A stretch of 64,000 nucleotides of DNA, taken from positions 186,001-250,000 of the forward strand of contig JBKUYM010000002.1 in the NCBI GenBank assembly GCA_046964515.1, given 5' to 3'. Each line of letters starts with the position of its first letter. Within the stretch, counting starts at the first letter, position 1. The translations under genes and the position numbers were made by a program. Source of the DNA: UMGS1663 sp046964515. Its GTDB lineage: Bacteria; Bacillota; Clostridia; TANB77; CAG-508. Positions 35,067-44,038 of the stretch are shown piece after piece. The notes beneath the pieces were generated by a model. That model worked only from the letters and a program-made list of their open reading frames with translations. It had not been told where the DNA came from and ran no database searches.

Positions 35067-35095
35067 TTGTGAAAATAATGATTTTTTGATATACT
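35067..35095 (+). promoter_or_regulatory. Promoter of priA-def-fmt
   Basis: TTGTGA, 17-base spacer, TATACT, 30 bases before the priA start. Confidence 0.7.
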
Positions 35096-35125
35096 AATAT
35101 AAAACACAGAAAGAAAGGAACCAAG

Positions 35126-37376
35126 CTGATAGCACAAATTATATTAAACAGTCATGCAAAAGATTTAGATAGAACATTTGACTATGCTATACCTATAGAA
35201 ATGCAGGAGCATATAGCTATAGGTAGCCGTGTTTTGGTGCCTTTTGGAAGAAGAAAAGTGTTAGAAGAAGGATTTGTAATTGATTTAAAAGAAACATCTT
35301 CTTATCAAACAAAAGAAATTATCAAAATAGAAGAAGGTATTTTTTTTAGTGAGGAACAAGTCGTACTTGCTAAATGGATGGCAAAGCGTTATTTTTGTTC
35401 TTTAGCAGATGCTATTAAATTAATGCTACCACCTGGTACGACTACGAATATATTAGAAAACAGGATAAAAAATAAGACAGCTAACTTTGTGGATTTGAAT
35501 AAAGAGATAGAAGAAATAGAATTTGAAATAGAAAATGGAAAAATAAAATCAGAAAAGCAAATACGTGTTTTAAGGTTTTTAATAGAAAATGGTGAAACCG
35601 ATATAACGGATTTAGCATTATTTACAGAAACCTCTAAAGCGATTATAAAGACATTAGAAAAGAATGGATATATAGACATACAGGAAAAACAAGTAGTGCG
35701 TAATCCATTTATGCACAAAGTCATACAAAGAAAAGAAAAATTAACTTTTACAAAAGAACAACAAGCAGCTTATGATGAGATTGAAGAGATGATAGAGGAC
35801 CATATGCAAGCGGAATTCCTTGTTTTTGGAGTAACGGGTTCGCGGAAAGACAGAAATTTATATGCAGGCTATTGAAAAGGCACTACAATTAAATGGTAGT
35901 AGTATTTTATTAGTACCAGAGATTTCTTTAACACCACAAATGGTAGACCGATTTCTTAGCAGATTTGGAGAAGAGCAAATTGCTGTATTACATAGTAAAT
36001 TGTCTGTTGGAGAAAGATATGATGCTTGGAACCGCATAAAAGAAGGAAAAGCTAAAATTGTTATTGGTGCTCGTTCTGCTTTATTTGCACCCTTAAAAGA
36101 TATCAGGTTAATCATTATTGATGAAGAGCATGATGCTTCTTATAAATCGGAAATGTCTCCAAGATATGAAGCAAAAGAAGTGGCTAGAAAAATAGCAAAT
36201 ATGAAACAAATACCTTTGGTATTGGGAAGTGCTACACCGGATATAGGAACTTATTATAAAGCACAAAAAGGAGAGATAGCATTATTAGAACTAACAAGAA
36301 GACCTAATAATGCTAGTTTACCAGAAGTAGAAGTGATTGATTTAAGAGAAGAATTAGCCAATGGAAATCGATCCATGTTAAGTACAAAATTATATGAAGC
36401 GATACAGGAAAACATACGAAATCATCATCAGACTATTTTATTTTTAAATAGAAGAGGTTATTCTACTTTTATTATGTGTAGAGATTGTGGTTATACTGCA
36501 AAATGTAAGAATTGTGATATTACTTTAACGTATCATTTAAAGCAAAATAAACTAAAATGTCATTATTGTGGCTATGAGCAAAGGCCTATGCAAGTATGTC
36601 CCGTATGCCAAAGTGACCATATTCGTTACTTTGGTACGGGAACACAAAAACTAGAAGCGGAAATTCAAAAACTATTTCCACAAGCTTCTACTATACGTAT
36701 GGATATGGATACAGTAACTAAGAAAAATGCACATGAAGAAATATTAAATCGTTTTAAAAATGAAAATATAGATATTTTAATAGGTACGCAAATGGTAGTA
36801 AAAGGACATCACTTCCCTAATGTAACTTTAGTAGGCGTGGTAGCAGCAGATAGTAGTTTAAATATAGAAGATTATAGGGCGAACGAACGAACTTTTCAAA
36901 TATTAACACAGGTGGCAGGTAGAGCCGGAAGAGAAAATTTACCAGGAAAAGTGTATATTCAAACATATGATCCGGAAAATTTGGCAATTGAATATGCAAA
37001 ACAGCAAGATTATAAACTTTTTTATAATACAGAAATCATGCTTAGAAAACAGTTGAAATATCCACCTTTTTGCGATATAATAGTAATTGGAGTAAGTGGA
37101 AAAGAAGAAAATAAAGTAAAGGCATGTATCAATCGTTTACACGAATATTTAAAAACAAGAGTTATTCGTGAAAAAATAGGAATACTACTTTATAAACCAG
37201 TGCCAGCTCCTATTGATAAAATAAAAAATAAATATCGTTGGCGTATGATTATTAAATGTATATATGGGGAAGCTATTAATCAATTATTACAAGACATGCA
37301 AGAAAATGTGTCTAATAATAATAAAAAAGAAGATACAAGAGTTGTATTAGAGATTAATCCAACCAATATGCTCTAA
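35126..37376 (+). CDS. priA: Primosomal helicase PriA, read through a +1 shift at CGG
   Basis: A 749-residue PriA after joining two frames. It restarts stalled replication forks. Frame 1 has the N-terminal 3'-DNA-binding domain (AKDLDRTFDYAIP; LVPFG) and runs to TGA 35873. At CGG 35843-35845, skipping the C restores GVTGSGKTEIYMQAIEKAL, the Walker A motif. Frame 2 then gives DEEH (near 36120), the zinc-binding cysteines (CRDCGYTAKCKNCD; CHYCG; CPVC) and helicase motifs V-VI (VAGRAGR). The start is CTG 35126 in frame after RBS aaagg; no ATG/GTG/TTG fits before the conserved N-terminus. Without the shift, all ATPase motifs are lost, so a dead gene or recoding are the only choices; rnpM and recD2 argue for recoding. 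It leads into def and fmt. Confidence 0.87.
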
Positions 37377-37408
37377 AAATATAGAGAAAGAAAGGAAGGA
37401 AGTTGAAA

Positions 37409-37897
37409 ATGGCAGTTAGAATCATAAGAGAAGAAGGGGACGAAATTTTAAGAAAAAAAGCAAGAACAGTAGATATAATAGATGATAAAATTAGAGAACT
37501 ATTAGAAGATATGGTAGAAACTTTGCATAGATATAACGGTGTGGGTTTAGCTGCCGTTCAAGTAGGTGTCCTAAAAAGATTAGTAGTCATAGATGTTTAT
37601 GATGGGAAAGGACCTATTAAATTAGTAAATCCTGTTATTGTAAAACAAAAAGGAGAACAAGAAGTAGAAGAAGGTTGTTTAAGTTTTCCTAATAAGTATG
37701 TAAAAATTGTAAGACCTGCTGAAGTAACGGTAGAAGCGTTAGATGAAAATGGAAAAAAAATAAAAATTCATGGAAAAGAATTGTTGGCTCAAGCATTAAG
37801 TCATGAAATAGATCATTTAGAAGGTATCTTATTTATGGATAAAATGCTTCCAGGTACCTTAGAATATGTAGAGCCAAGTAATGAGGAGAAGGAGTAA
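37409..37897 (+). CDS. def: Peptide deformylase
   Basis: A 162-residue metalloenzyme that removes the formyl group from nascent proteins. Motif 1 is GVGLAAVQVG (near residue 42), motif 2 EEGCLS with the metal-binding Cys (near 88), motif 3 HEIDH with the catalytic Glu (near 132). ATG 37409 is preferred over TTG 37403 by spacing to aaggaagga. Followed after 2 bases by fmt, its metabolic partner. Confidence 0.96.
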   Translation: MAVRIIREEGDEILRKKARTVDIIDDKIRELLEDMVETLHRYNGVGLAAVQVGVLKRLVVIDVYDGKGPIKLVNPVIVKQKGEQEVEEGCLSFPNKYVKIVRPAEVTVEALDENGKKIKIHGKELLAQALSHEIDHLEGILFMDKMLPGTLEYVEPSNEEKE

Positions 37898-37899
37898 AG

Positions 37900-38886
37900 A
37901 TGGCAAAAATAATATTTATGGGAACTCCAGATTTTGCTGCTATATCTTTAGAAGCTTTGTATAAAGCAGAACATGAAATCGTAGCAGTAGTAACAAATCC
38001 AGATAAACCAAAAGGGAGAGGTATGAAAATGATAGCTTCTCCTGTCAAAGAATATGCTTTAGAAAAAAATCTAAAGGTTTATCAACCATTGAAAGTAAGA
38101 AAAAATCTAGAATTTATAGAAAAAATGAAAAGCTTAAAGCCAGATTTTATCTGTGTAGTTGCTTATGGCAAAATTCTTCCTAAGGAAATCTTAGATATCC
38201 CGAGGTTGGGGTGTATTAATGTACACGCTTCTCTACTACCAAAATACAGAGGTGCAGCACCGATTCAATGGGCCGTATTAAATGGTGAGAAAACAACGGG
38301 TGTTACAACTATGTATATGGATGTTGGCATGGATACAGGAGATAAGATTCTAAAAGAAGAAGTCACTATTGGGGAGGAAGAAACGACAGGAGAATTATGG
38401 AGTAGACTTGCTAAGATAGGGGCTAAACTATTAGTACAAACATTAGAACAAATAGAGAAAGGAACGGCTCCAAGAGAAAAACAAGAAGAAGAATTTTCTT
38501 TAGCACCGATGTTACAAAAGGAAATAGCTAAAATAGATTGGGAAAAACAAGATGCTAGCAAGATTCATAATTTGATAAGAGGGTTAGATCCTATTATGGG
38601 AGCTTATTGTTTTTATAATCATAAAAAGATAAAAATATGGAAAGCTAAAGTAATAGAAGATAAACAGCTATTACAATTATTTCCAGAGTTACAAGAATAC
38701 AGTTATAAATTGAAAGACTTGACGCCGGGAACTATCCTATTTTCTTCTGATAAAAAAGGATTATTTGTCAAAGCACAAAATGGTATTATAGAAGTAATAG
38801 AAGTGCAAGGAGAAAATGGAAAAAGAATGCCAGTAACGGACTTTTTGAGAGGGACATTTATACAAGCAGGAAGCATTTTAGAATAA
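37900..38886 (+). CDS. fmt: Methionyl-tRNA formyltransferase
   Basis: A 328-residue enzyme that formylates initiator Met-tRNA with 10-formyl-THF. The catalytic HASLLPKYRGAAPIQWA segment (about residues 109-125) and MDVGMDTGD are clear; the C-terminal OB domain is complete. It uses the one-carbon pool that Fhs (44.0 kb) can charge. RBS ggagaagg lies before the ATG and overlaps the def end. Confidence 0.96.
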   Translation: MAKIIFMGTPDFAAISLEALYKAEHEIVAVVTNPDKPKGRGMKMIASPVKEYALEKNLKVYQPLKVRKNLEFIEKMKSLKPDFICVVAYGKILPKEILDIPRLGCINVHASLLPKYRGAAPIQWAVLNGEKTTGVTTMYMDVGMDTGDKILKEEVTIGEEETTGELWSRLAKIGAKLLVQTLEQIEKGTAPREKQEEEFSLAPMLQKEIAKIDWEKQDASKIHNLIRGLDPIMGAYCFYNHKKIKIWKAKVIEDKQLLQLFPELQEYSYKLKDLTPGTILFSSDKKGLFVKAQNGIIEVIEVQGENGKRMPVTDFLRGTFIQAGSILE

Positions 38887-38896
38887 AAAGAAAAAA

Positions 38897-38950
38897 GGCA
38901 CTGATAGAATCTAGTTATATTCCTATCAGTGTCTTTTTTTCCTTGAATTT
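38897..38950. terminator. Bidirectional terminator between fmt and the 39.0 kb gene
   Basis: Stem ggcactgatag/ctatcagtgtc with A-run on the left and T-run on the right. Confidence 0.85.
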
Positions 38951-38955
38951 TAAGA

Positions 38956-39597
38956 TTATAGGAGAATTTCTACCTGTTCTTTATCAATCCAAGCTTTGGG
39001 GATATATAATTGACCATGTACACATGCCAATTTTTCGTAAATTTCTTCGAAACTGGAAAACGTAGTAGTTTCAATGTACAAATCCCGACCTGCGTACCAG
39101 TACTCCAAATTAGATGATTCTACGTAAATATCCATAGTAGAGTAAACTTGAGCAATACTGGCTTGTCCATTGCAAATAAAATTACAACAATGACTAATCT
39201 GAGACAATATGCAATTGCCTTTAATATATATGTCGTATCCACATGTTATATAGAGAGAAGATTTGTATAAGTTGCCACCTACTAACATATCGCCGTCCGG
39301 TACGCAGATAGACATAGGTGAATGATCATTCCCCATTTTACATTCCGGCAAGATGTTCTCCAATACTAATAAGGAGCCTTTTCTGATCTCAATGTGATGA
39401 GGGGCAGAAGAAAGGTACAAATTTTTTATTTGTACATCTCCTTCTACATATAAATCTCCCCGTAAATAGAGATCTGATGTAGAAAAAAAGTTCCCGTTGG
39501 CAATGTGAATATTGCCTACTTCCATAGGCACATCTATGATGTATTCTTCATTGCTCAGATATAGCTTTTCTAATACGCGCCGATTTCCTTTTTCCAT
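38956..39597 (-). CDS. Beta-helix/bactofilin-like hypothetical protein, CGG-containing accessory gene
   Basis: A 213-residue protein made of regularly spaced short beta strands (DLYLRGDLYVEGDVQIKNLYL; GDMLVGGNLYKSSLYITCG; DIYVESS; RDLYIETTTF), suggesting a right-handed beta solenoid similar in pattern to bactofilins. No signal peptide. Six cysteines. ATG 39597 is preferred over the upstream 39621 start because RBS aaaggag is 9 bases before it. Three arginines are CGG (GNRRV, LRGDL, AGRDL); a +1 shift at the first would stop three codons later. Own promoter and terminator; composition is richer in GC than the neighbours. Confidence 0.65.
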   Translation of the reverse strand: MEKGNRRVLEKLYLSNEEYIIDVPMEVGNIHIANGNFFSTSDLYLRGDLYVEGDVQIKNLYLSSAPHHIEIRKGSLLVLENILPECKMGNDHSPMSICVPDGDMLVGGNLYKSSLYITCGYDIYIKGNCILSQISHCCNFICNGQASIAQVYSTMDIYVESSNLEYWYAGRDLYIETTTFSSFEEIYEKLACVHGQLYIPKAWIDKEQVEILL

Positions 39598-39641
39598 AAG
39601 AAATCTCCTTTCTTTTTTCAACAGATTTTAGTAACATGTAC

Positions 39642-39670
39642 AGTATAACATAATAAATAACAGAAAACAA
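39642..39670 (-). promoter_or_regulatory. Promoter of the 39.0 kb gene
   Basis: On the minus strand TTGTTT, 17-base spacer, TATACT. Confidence 0.65.
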
Positions 39671-39706
39671 GTTCATAGAATTTTAAGAAAAAAATTAAAA
39701 AAACAG

Positions 39707-39735
39707 TTGTAAAAAAATAGATATATTGGTATACT
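39707..39735 (+). promoter_or_regulatory. Promoter of the Asp23/AmaP operon
   Basis: TTGTAA, 17-base spacer, TATACT, 54 bases before the Asp23-family gene. It is divergent from the promoter at 39642-39670. Confidence 0.75.
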
Positions 39736-39788
39736 AATATTATCAGTAAAATTGGAAATAATAATCCATATATAAGGAGGGTTTTATC

Positions 39789-40214
39789 ATGGAAAATGAA
39801 GAAGTAAAAGAAGAAGTTGTAAATGAAGGGGAAGAAATAGCATTACCAGAAAATAATGAAATAAAAATAGCCGATGATGTAGTAGCTGTTATTGCTGGTG
39901 TAGCTGTATCAGAAGTTTCAGGCGTATCTAGCATGGCAGGTGGTTTTGCAGGTGGTATTTCAGAAGTATTAAGTGGAAAGAAAAATTTAGCAAAAGGTAT
40001 TAAAGTAGAAGTAGGAGAAAAAGATACCAAAATAGATGTCAATATTATTGTGGAATATGGTGTTAGAATTCCTGATGTTGCTTTTGAAATCCAAAATAAA
40101 GTAAAAAAAGCAGTAGAAACAATGACAGGATTAAAAGTAATTGAAGTAAATGTACATGTACAAGGTGTTCATACAGAAGAAAAAGAAGAAACAGAAAATA
40201 CAATAGAACAATAA
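39789..40214 (+). CDS. Asp23/Gls24-family envelope stress protein
   Basis: A 141-residue Asp23 family protein. The core DDVVAVIAGVAVSEVSGVSSMAGG (read from residue 28) and the VNIIVEYGVRIPDVAFEIQ segment are diagnostic. Asp23 coats the inner membrane through AmaP, encoded next. It is acidic at both ends. A strong RBS (aaggagg) precedes the ATG. Confidence 0.93.
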   Translation: MENEEVKEEVVNEGEEIALPENNEIKIADDVVAVIAGVAVSEVSGVSSMAGGFAGGISEVLSGKKNLAKGIKVEVGEKDTKIDVNIIVEYGVRIPDVAFEIQNKVKKAVETMTGLKVIEVNVHVQGVHTEEKEETENTIEQ

Positions 40215-40221
40215 AAGGAAA

Positions 40222-40260
40222 AGCGAGGTGCACAAGAGCTTCTTGGCATCTCGTTTTCTT
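40222..40260 (+). terminator. Hairpin (attenuator) between asp23 and amaP
   Basis: Stem cgaggtgcacaag/cttggcatctcg with one bulge, followed by tttt. It probably lowers amaP expression relative to the abundant Asp23. Confidence 0.65.
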
Positions 40261-40282
40261 AATGAAAATGGAGGAATAGAAA

Positions 40283-40858
40283 ATGAAATTTTTAGATAAA
40301 GTAGGTTTAATCGTATTTGCTAATTTAGTATTAATTCTATCTGTCATTATCTGTGTTGTTATTTTTGGATGGCTAGATATGGGAACAGTAGATTATGTTT
40401 TAAGAGCCGCTTTTACAGATACTACTTCTAGTAATATTATATTAGCTGTTTGTGCATTATTAATTCTATTGGCAATTAAATGTATCTTCTTTACATCAGA
40501 AGACAAAGAGGTCAATGGTGTGAAAGATGGTATTTTATTACAAAATGCGGATGGACAACTGGTTATTTCTAAAAATACATTAGAAGAATTAGTTAGTAAT
40601 GTAGTAAAAGGATTTGATAGTGCTCAAAATGTATCTACCAGAATAGAATTAGATAAAGAAAAAAATTTAGTGGTTAATGTTATTTTAAATGTAAAAGAAA
40701 CAGCTATCATAAAAGAATTATCTACTAATTTACAAACAAAGATAAAAACGGCAATTAAAAAAGCTTCTGATTTGGAAGTAAAAGAAGTAAATATTAGTGT
40801 AAAAGAATTAAAACCACAAATGACAGGAGAAGAAATTATATCAGAAAAAGAGGTGTAA
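40283..40858 (+). CDS. amaP: Alkaline shock response membrane anchor protein AmaP
   Basis: A 191-residue protein with two transmembrane helices (about residues 7-30 and 52-71) and an Asp23-like C-terminal domain with LVVNVILNVKETAIIKEL. It anchors Asp23 to the membrane. The three-gene order Asp23, AmaP, DUF2273 is conserved. RBS ggagga precedes the ATG. Confidence 0.9.
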   Translation: MKFLDKVGLIVFANLVLILSVIICVVIFGWLDMGTVDYVLRAAFTDTTSSNIILAVCALLILLAIKCIFFTSEDKEVNGVKDGILLQNADGQLVISKNTLEELVSNVVKGFDSAQNVSTRIELDKEKNLVVNVILNVKETAIIKELSTNLQTKIKTAIKKASDLEVKEVNISVKELKPQMTGEEIISEKEV

Positions 40859-40861
40859 GGC

Positions 40862-41065
40862 ATGAAAGATTTTAAAGAATTTTTAATGAAATATAGAGGT
40901 GCTATTATTGGTGCACTTATTGCTATTTTATTATTATGTACTGGTTTTTATAGATTGATTATTGGAATTATTCTTATTTTTATTGGTATATATGTAGGCA
41001 ATTATGTACAATTAAATAAAGAAGATGTAAAAGAAAAATTAAAAAGATGGATAGATAAGATGTAA
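40862..41065 (+). CDS. DUF2273 small membrane protein
   Basis: A 67-residue protein with two close transmembrane helices (about 13-31 and 33-50) and a charged tail. It is the usual third gene of the Asp23/AmaP operon. It starts 3 bases after amaP with an RBS (gaggtg) inside the amaP end. Confidence 0.88.
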   Translation: MKDFKEFLMKYRGAIIGALIAILLLCTGFYRLIIGIILIFIGIYVGNYVQLNKEDVKEKLKRWIDKM

Positions 41066-41084
41066 AAATGGAAAGGGCATAAAT

Positions 41085-41495
41085 ATGAAAAGAACACAAA
41101 TTAGAGAAATTGCTTTTCAACTATTATATAGTGTAGAAGTACAAAAAGAAATAGAAGAAGAACAAATACAACTATTTTTAGAGGAAAATGCAATAGAAGA
41201 GGAAGAACAAATAAACTACATCAAAGAGACTTTTCAGGGGGTACAAGAACATAAAGAGACCATAGAACAGCTAATTGCAAATAACTTAAAAGAAAACTGG
41301 ACAATGCAAAGAATTGCAAAAATTGATTTAGCTATTTTAAAATTAGCCATTTATGAGATGGTTTTTGTTAAACTACCTTATAAAGTGGTTATCAATGAAG
41401 CAGTAGAACTAGCTAAAAAATATGGAGATGATAATGCAAAATCTTTTGTAAATGGTATTTTGGCTAGCATTGTCAAAGAAGAAAAGTTAGCTTAA
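41085..41495 (+). CDS. nusB: Transcription antitermination factor NusB
   Basis: A 136-residue all-helical NusB. The N-terminal TQIREIAFQLLYSVE and the C-terminal KVVINEAVELAKKYGDDNAKSFVNGIL are characteristic. It binds boxA RNA with NusE to prevent early termination of rRNA operons. It lies 19 bases after the DUF2273 gene and before xseA, as in many Clostridia. Confidence 0.94.
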   Translation: MKRTQIREIAFQLLYSVEVQKEIEEEQIQLFLEENAIEEEEQINYIKETFQGVQEHKETIEQLIANNLKENWTMQRIAKIDLAILKLAIYEMVFVKLPYKVVINEAVELAKKYGDDNAKSFVNGILASIVKEEKLA

Positions 41496-41517
41496 GAAAA
41501 AAGACAAGGAGAAAACA

Positions 41518-42708
41518 ATGGAATATCATCCGATTACGGTTACACAATTAAATCGTTATGTAAAAGAAAAAGTAGAAAGTGATGCCTATTTAGCAAACGT
41601 TTTAGTAAAAGGAGAAATTTCGAATTTTAAACATCATTTTACAGGACATATGTATTTTACTTTAAAAGATGAAAATTCGCTTATTAAATGTGTTATGTTT
41701 AAAACGAATACTAGTCATTTATCCTTTATGCCAAAAGATGGTATGCAAGTAATGGTTTTAGGAACCGTATCTGTTTTTGAAAGAGATGGTGTTTATCAAA
41801 TTTATGCAAAAGCCATGCAAGAAGAAGGTAAAGGAGATTTACATCAAGAATTTGAAAAATTAAAAGCGAAATTAGAGAAAGAAGGGCTATTTGCTGTAGC
41901 ACATAAAAAGCCAATTCCATTTTTACCAAAATGTATAGGTGTATTGACTTCTAATACGGGAGCAGTGATTAGAGATATTATGAATGTATCTACTAGGAGA
42001 AATCCGAATGTACATATTCGTTTATTGCCTGTGCCAGTACAAGGACCAGGTGCAGCAGAAAAAATTGCTAAGGGTATTCAAATTATGAATGACAAACAAT
42101 TAGCAGATGTTATTATCGTAGCAAGAGGAGGCGGATCTTTAGAAGATTTATGGCCGTTTAATGAAGAAATAGTGGCTAGAGCTATCTATGCTTCAAAATT
42201 ACCAGTGATTTCTGCAGTAGGACATGAAACGGATTTTACTATAGCAGATTTTGTTGCAGATTTAAGAGCACCTACACCATCAGCTGCAGCAGAACTTGCT
42301 GTGCCACAAATAGAAGAAATTAATATGAAATTAAACCAAATAGTATTACGTATGCAATTAGCTTTAAACAAAAAAATAGAAATAGCACATATGCGTTTAG
42401 AAAAATGTATGGCAAGTAGGATTTATCAAATACCATTACAACCAATACAAGAAAAATATATACAATTAGATAATCAGATTAAAATGTTAGAAAACACTAT
42501 CAGAAATCAATATATAGCTTGTCAAACTAAATTTATGACTGCTACGGCTAAGTTAGACACTTTAAGCCCACTAAAAACATTAGCAAGAGGATATACAATT
42601 ACCAATAAAGGAACGACATTAATACATAGCCAAACGCAATTAGAAGTAGGAGATAATATTACTGTTTACTTTAAAGACGGAAGTAGAGAAGCAACCGTCA
42701 TAAAATAG
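41518..42708 (+). CDS. xseA: Exodeoxyribonuclease VII large subunit
   Basis: A 396-residue XseA with an N-terminal OB fold (about residues 10-100) and catalytic core including GGGSLEDLWPFNEE (near 202), SAVGHETDFTI (near 230) and DLRAPTPSAAAE (near 247), then a coiled-coil and the C-terminal LARGYTIT segment. It degrades single-stranded DNA with XseB. RBS aaggag precedes the ATG. Confidence 0.96.
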   Translation: MEYHPITVTQLNRYVKEKVESDAYLANVLVKGEISNFKHHFTGHMYFTLKDENSLIKCVMFKTNTSHLSFMPKDGMQVMVLGTVSVFERDGVYQIYAKAMQEEGKGDLHQEFEKLKAKLEKEGLFAVAHKKPIPFLPKCIGVLTSNTGAVIRDIMNVSTRRNPNVHIRLLPVPVQGPGAAEKIAKGIQIMNDKQLADVIIVARGGGSLEDLWPFNEEIVARAIYASKLPVISAVGHETDFTIADFVADLRAPTPSAAAELAVPQIEEINMKLNQIVLRMQLALNKKIEIAHMRLEKCMASRIYQIPLQPIQEKYIQLDNQIKMLENTIRNQYIACQTKFMTATAKLDTLSPLKTLARGYTITNKGTTLIHSQTQLEVGDNITVYFKDGSREATVIK

Positions 42709-42748
42709 ATACAGTAAGCATATAAAAACAAGTAAGGAGGCAAGAAAG

Positions 42749-43216
42749 ATGAATAAAAAAATATATATTGCAATCATCATTTTATTAGTTATCATTATAG
42801 TGGGTGGACTAATGATTTTATTTACAAGCCAAACAACGCCGACTAATGCTAATACAAATGATATAGAAAATGTACAAGTAAATAATGAAAATAGGCAAGA
42901 TGAAAATAATCATGTAACGAATAATGAAATAGAAAATACAGAATCTGAAAATACACAAACACAAAATACACAACAAGCAGGTTCTTCAAATTCATCAGAA
43001 ACCTTTGAACAAGCACCAAAAACAGAAGAAGAAAAAGCAACTGCTATAGTTAAGAAAGATTATGGAGAAAACAAAAATGTAAAATTTACAGTAGAGGGAA
43101 TGGATGCTAATGGAGCTTATATTGTAGCTGTAAGAGATACTAGTACAACAGAAGCATTAGTTTTCTATACAGTTAAAGTTTCCGACGGTACTTTTACAAA
43201 AAGAGAGATGAATTAA
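42749..43216 (+). CDS. Membrane-anchored secreted protein of unknown function
   Basis: A 155-residue protein with an N-terminal signal anchor (residues 5-28), an Asn/Glu/Gln/Thr-rich linker (about 33-90) and a 60-residue C-terminal domain of strand-helix type (EEEKATAIVKKDYGENKNVKF...YTVKVSDGTF), which looks PepSY-like. It is inserted between xseA and xseB, normally adjacent, so it may be co-transcribed. RBS aaggagg precedes the ATG. Confidence 0.65.
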   Translation: MNKKIYIAIIILLVIIIVGGLMILFTSQTTPTNANTNDIENVQVNNENRQDENNHVTNNEIENTESENTQTQNTQQAGSSNSSETFEQAPKTEEEKATAIVKKDYGENKNVKFTVEGMDANGAYIVAVRDTSTTEALVFYTVKVSDGTFTKREMN

Positions 43217-43227
43217 GGAGAATTTAT

Positions 43228-43473
43228 ATGAAAGAAGATATGCAATTTGAAGAAGCAATGAAGCAATTAGAAAATATTACAAATGAACTAGAAAGAGGAG
43301 ATTTAGACTTAGATACTTCCCTTGTAAAATTTGAAGAAGGAATGAAACTTTCTAAAAAATGTAATGAAATATTGCAAAATGCAGAGAAAAAAATTACCAT
43401 ATTGACAGAAAAAAATGGAGAAATACAAGAAGAAAAATTTAATCCTCTAGGAGAGGAAAACAAGGAATCATAA
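43228..43473 (+). CDS. xseB: Exodeoxyribonuclease VII small subunit
   Basis: An 81-residue XseB with FEEAMKQLENITNELERGDLDLD as family signature. The helical hairpin assembles on XseA. RBS aaggag precedes the ATG. Its separation from xseA by a membrane-protein gene is unusual. Confidence 0.93.
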   Translation: MKEDMQFEEAMKQLENITNELERGDLDLDTSLVKFEEGMKLSKKCNEILQNAEKKITILTEKNGEIQEEKFNPLGEENKES

Positions 43474-43540
43474 ATTAAAAAATAGATAAAAGAAAATAAA
43501 AGGGATAGGAAAAATTAAATACATAAAGAAGGGGAAAACA

Positions 43541-43972
43541 ATGGATTTTTGGGCACAATATCGATTTTTAATTACGCCATTTGCAGCGTGGTTTGGAATA
43601 CAATTATTTAAATTAATATGGGATTTAGTAGAAACTAAAAAATTTAATTTTAAAAGAATATTAGGGGCAGGAGGTATGCCAAGTTCTCATTCAGCAGTTG
43701 TTACATCATTAGCAACTATGATTGGTAGACAATATGGAGTGGCATCCCCTATTTTTGCTATGTCTATTATTTTTGCCATTGTAGTGATGTATGATGCAGC
43801 AGGTGTAAGAAGAGCAGCGGGAAAACAAGCAGAATTATTAAATAAAATTGTAGAAACACCAGGACTTACAGGTGTACAAGTTTCAGAAAAATTAGTAGAA
43901 GTATTAGGTCATACACCAACGCAAGTATTTGTAGGAGCAATCATAGGAATTATAATAGGCCTAATTGTATAA
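43541..43972 (+). CDS. Divergent PAP2-family membrane protein (DUF212)
   Basis: A 143-residue membrane protein with three to four helices. GGMPSSHSAVVTSLA (near residue 45) carries the Ser-His phosphatase-like motif, and YDAAGVRRAAGKQAE is the family hallmark. The substrate is unknown; it is related to acid phosphatase/vanadium haloperoxidase folds. RBS aaggggaaa precedes the ATG. Confidence 0.9.
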   Translation: MDFWAQYRFLITPFAAWFGIQLFKLIWDLVETKKFNFKRILGAGGMPSSHSAVVTSLATMIGRQYGVASPIFAMSIIFAIVVMYDAAGVRRAAGKQAELLNKIVETPGLTGVQVSEKLVEVLGHTPTQVFVGAIIGIIIGLIV

Positions 43973-43983
43973 ACACATAAACA

Positions 43984-44018
43984 GATGGGGACGGGGTATT
44001 TTTGTCCCTGTTTTTTTC
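43984..44018 (+). repeat. Family B repeat (GGGGACGGGGTA), terminator-like, upstream of fhs
   Basis: gatggggacggggtatttttgtccctgttttttt. The GGGAC/GTCCC stem followed by seven T makes it also a good terminator for the DUF212 gene. Shares the gggacgggg core with copies at 45.7, 47.0, 50.1 and 52.5 kb. Confidence 0.75.
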
Positions 44019-44038
44019 TAAGAAGGAGAAGTGTTGAA

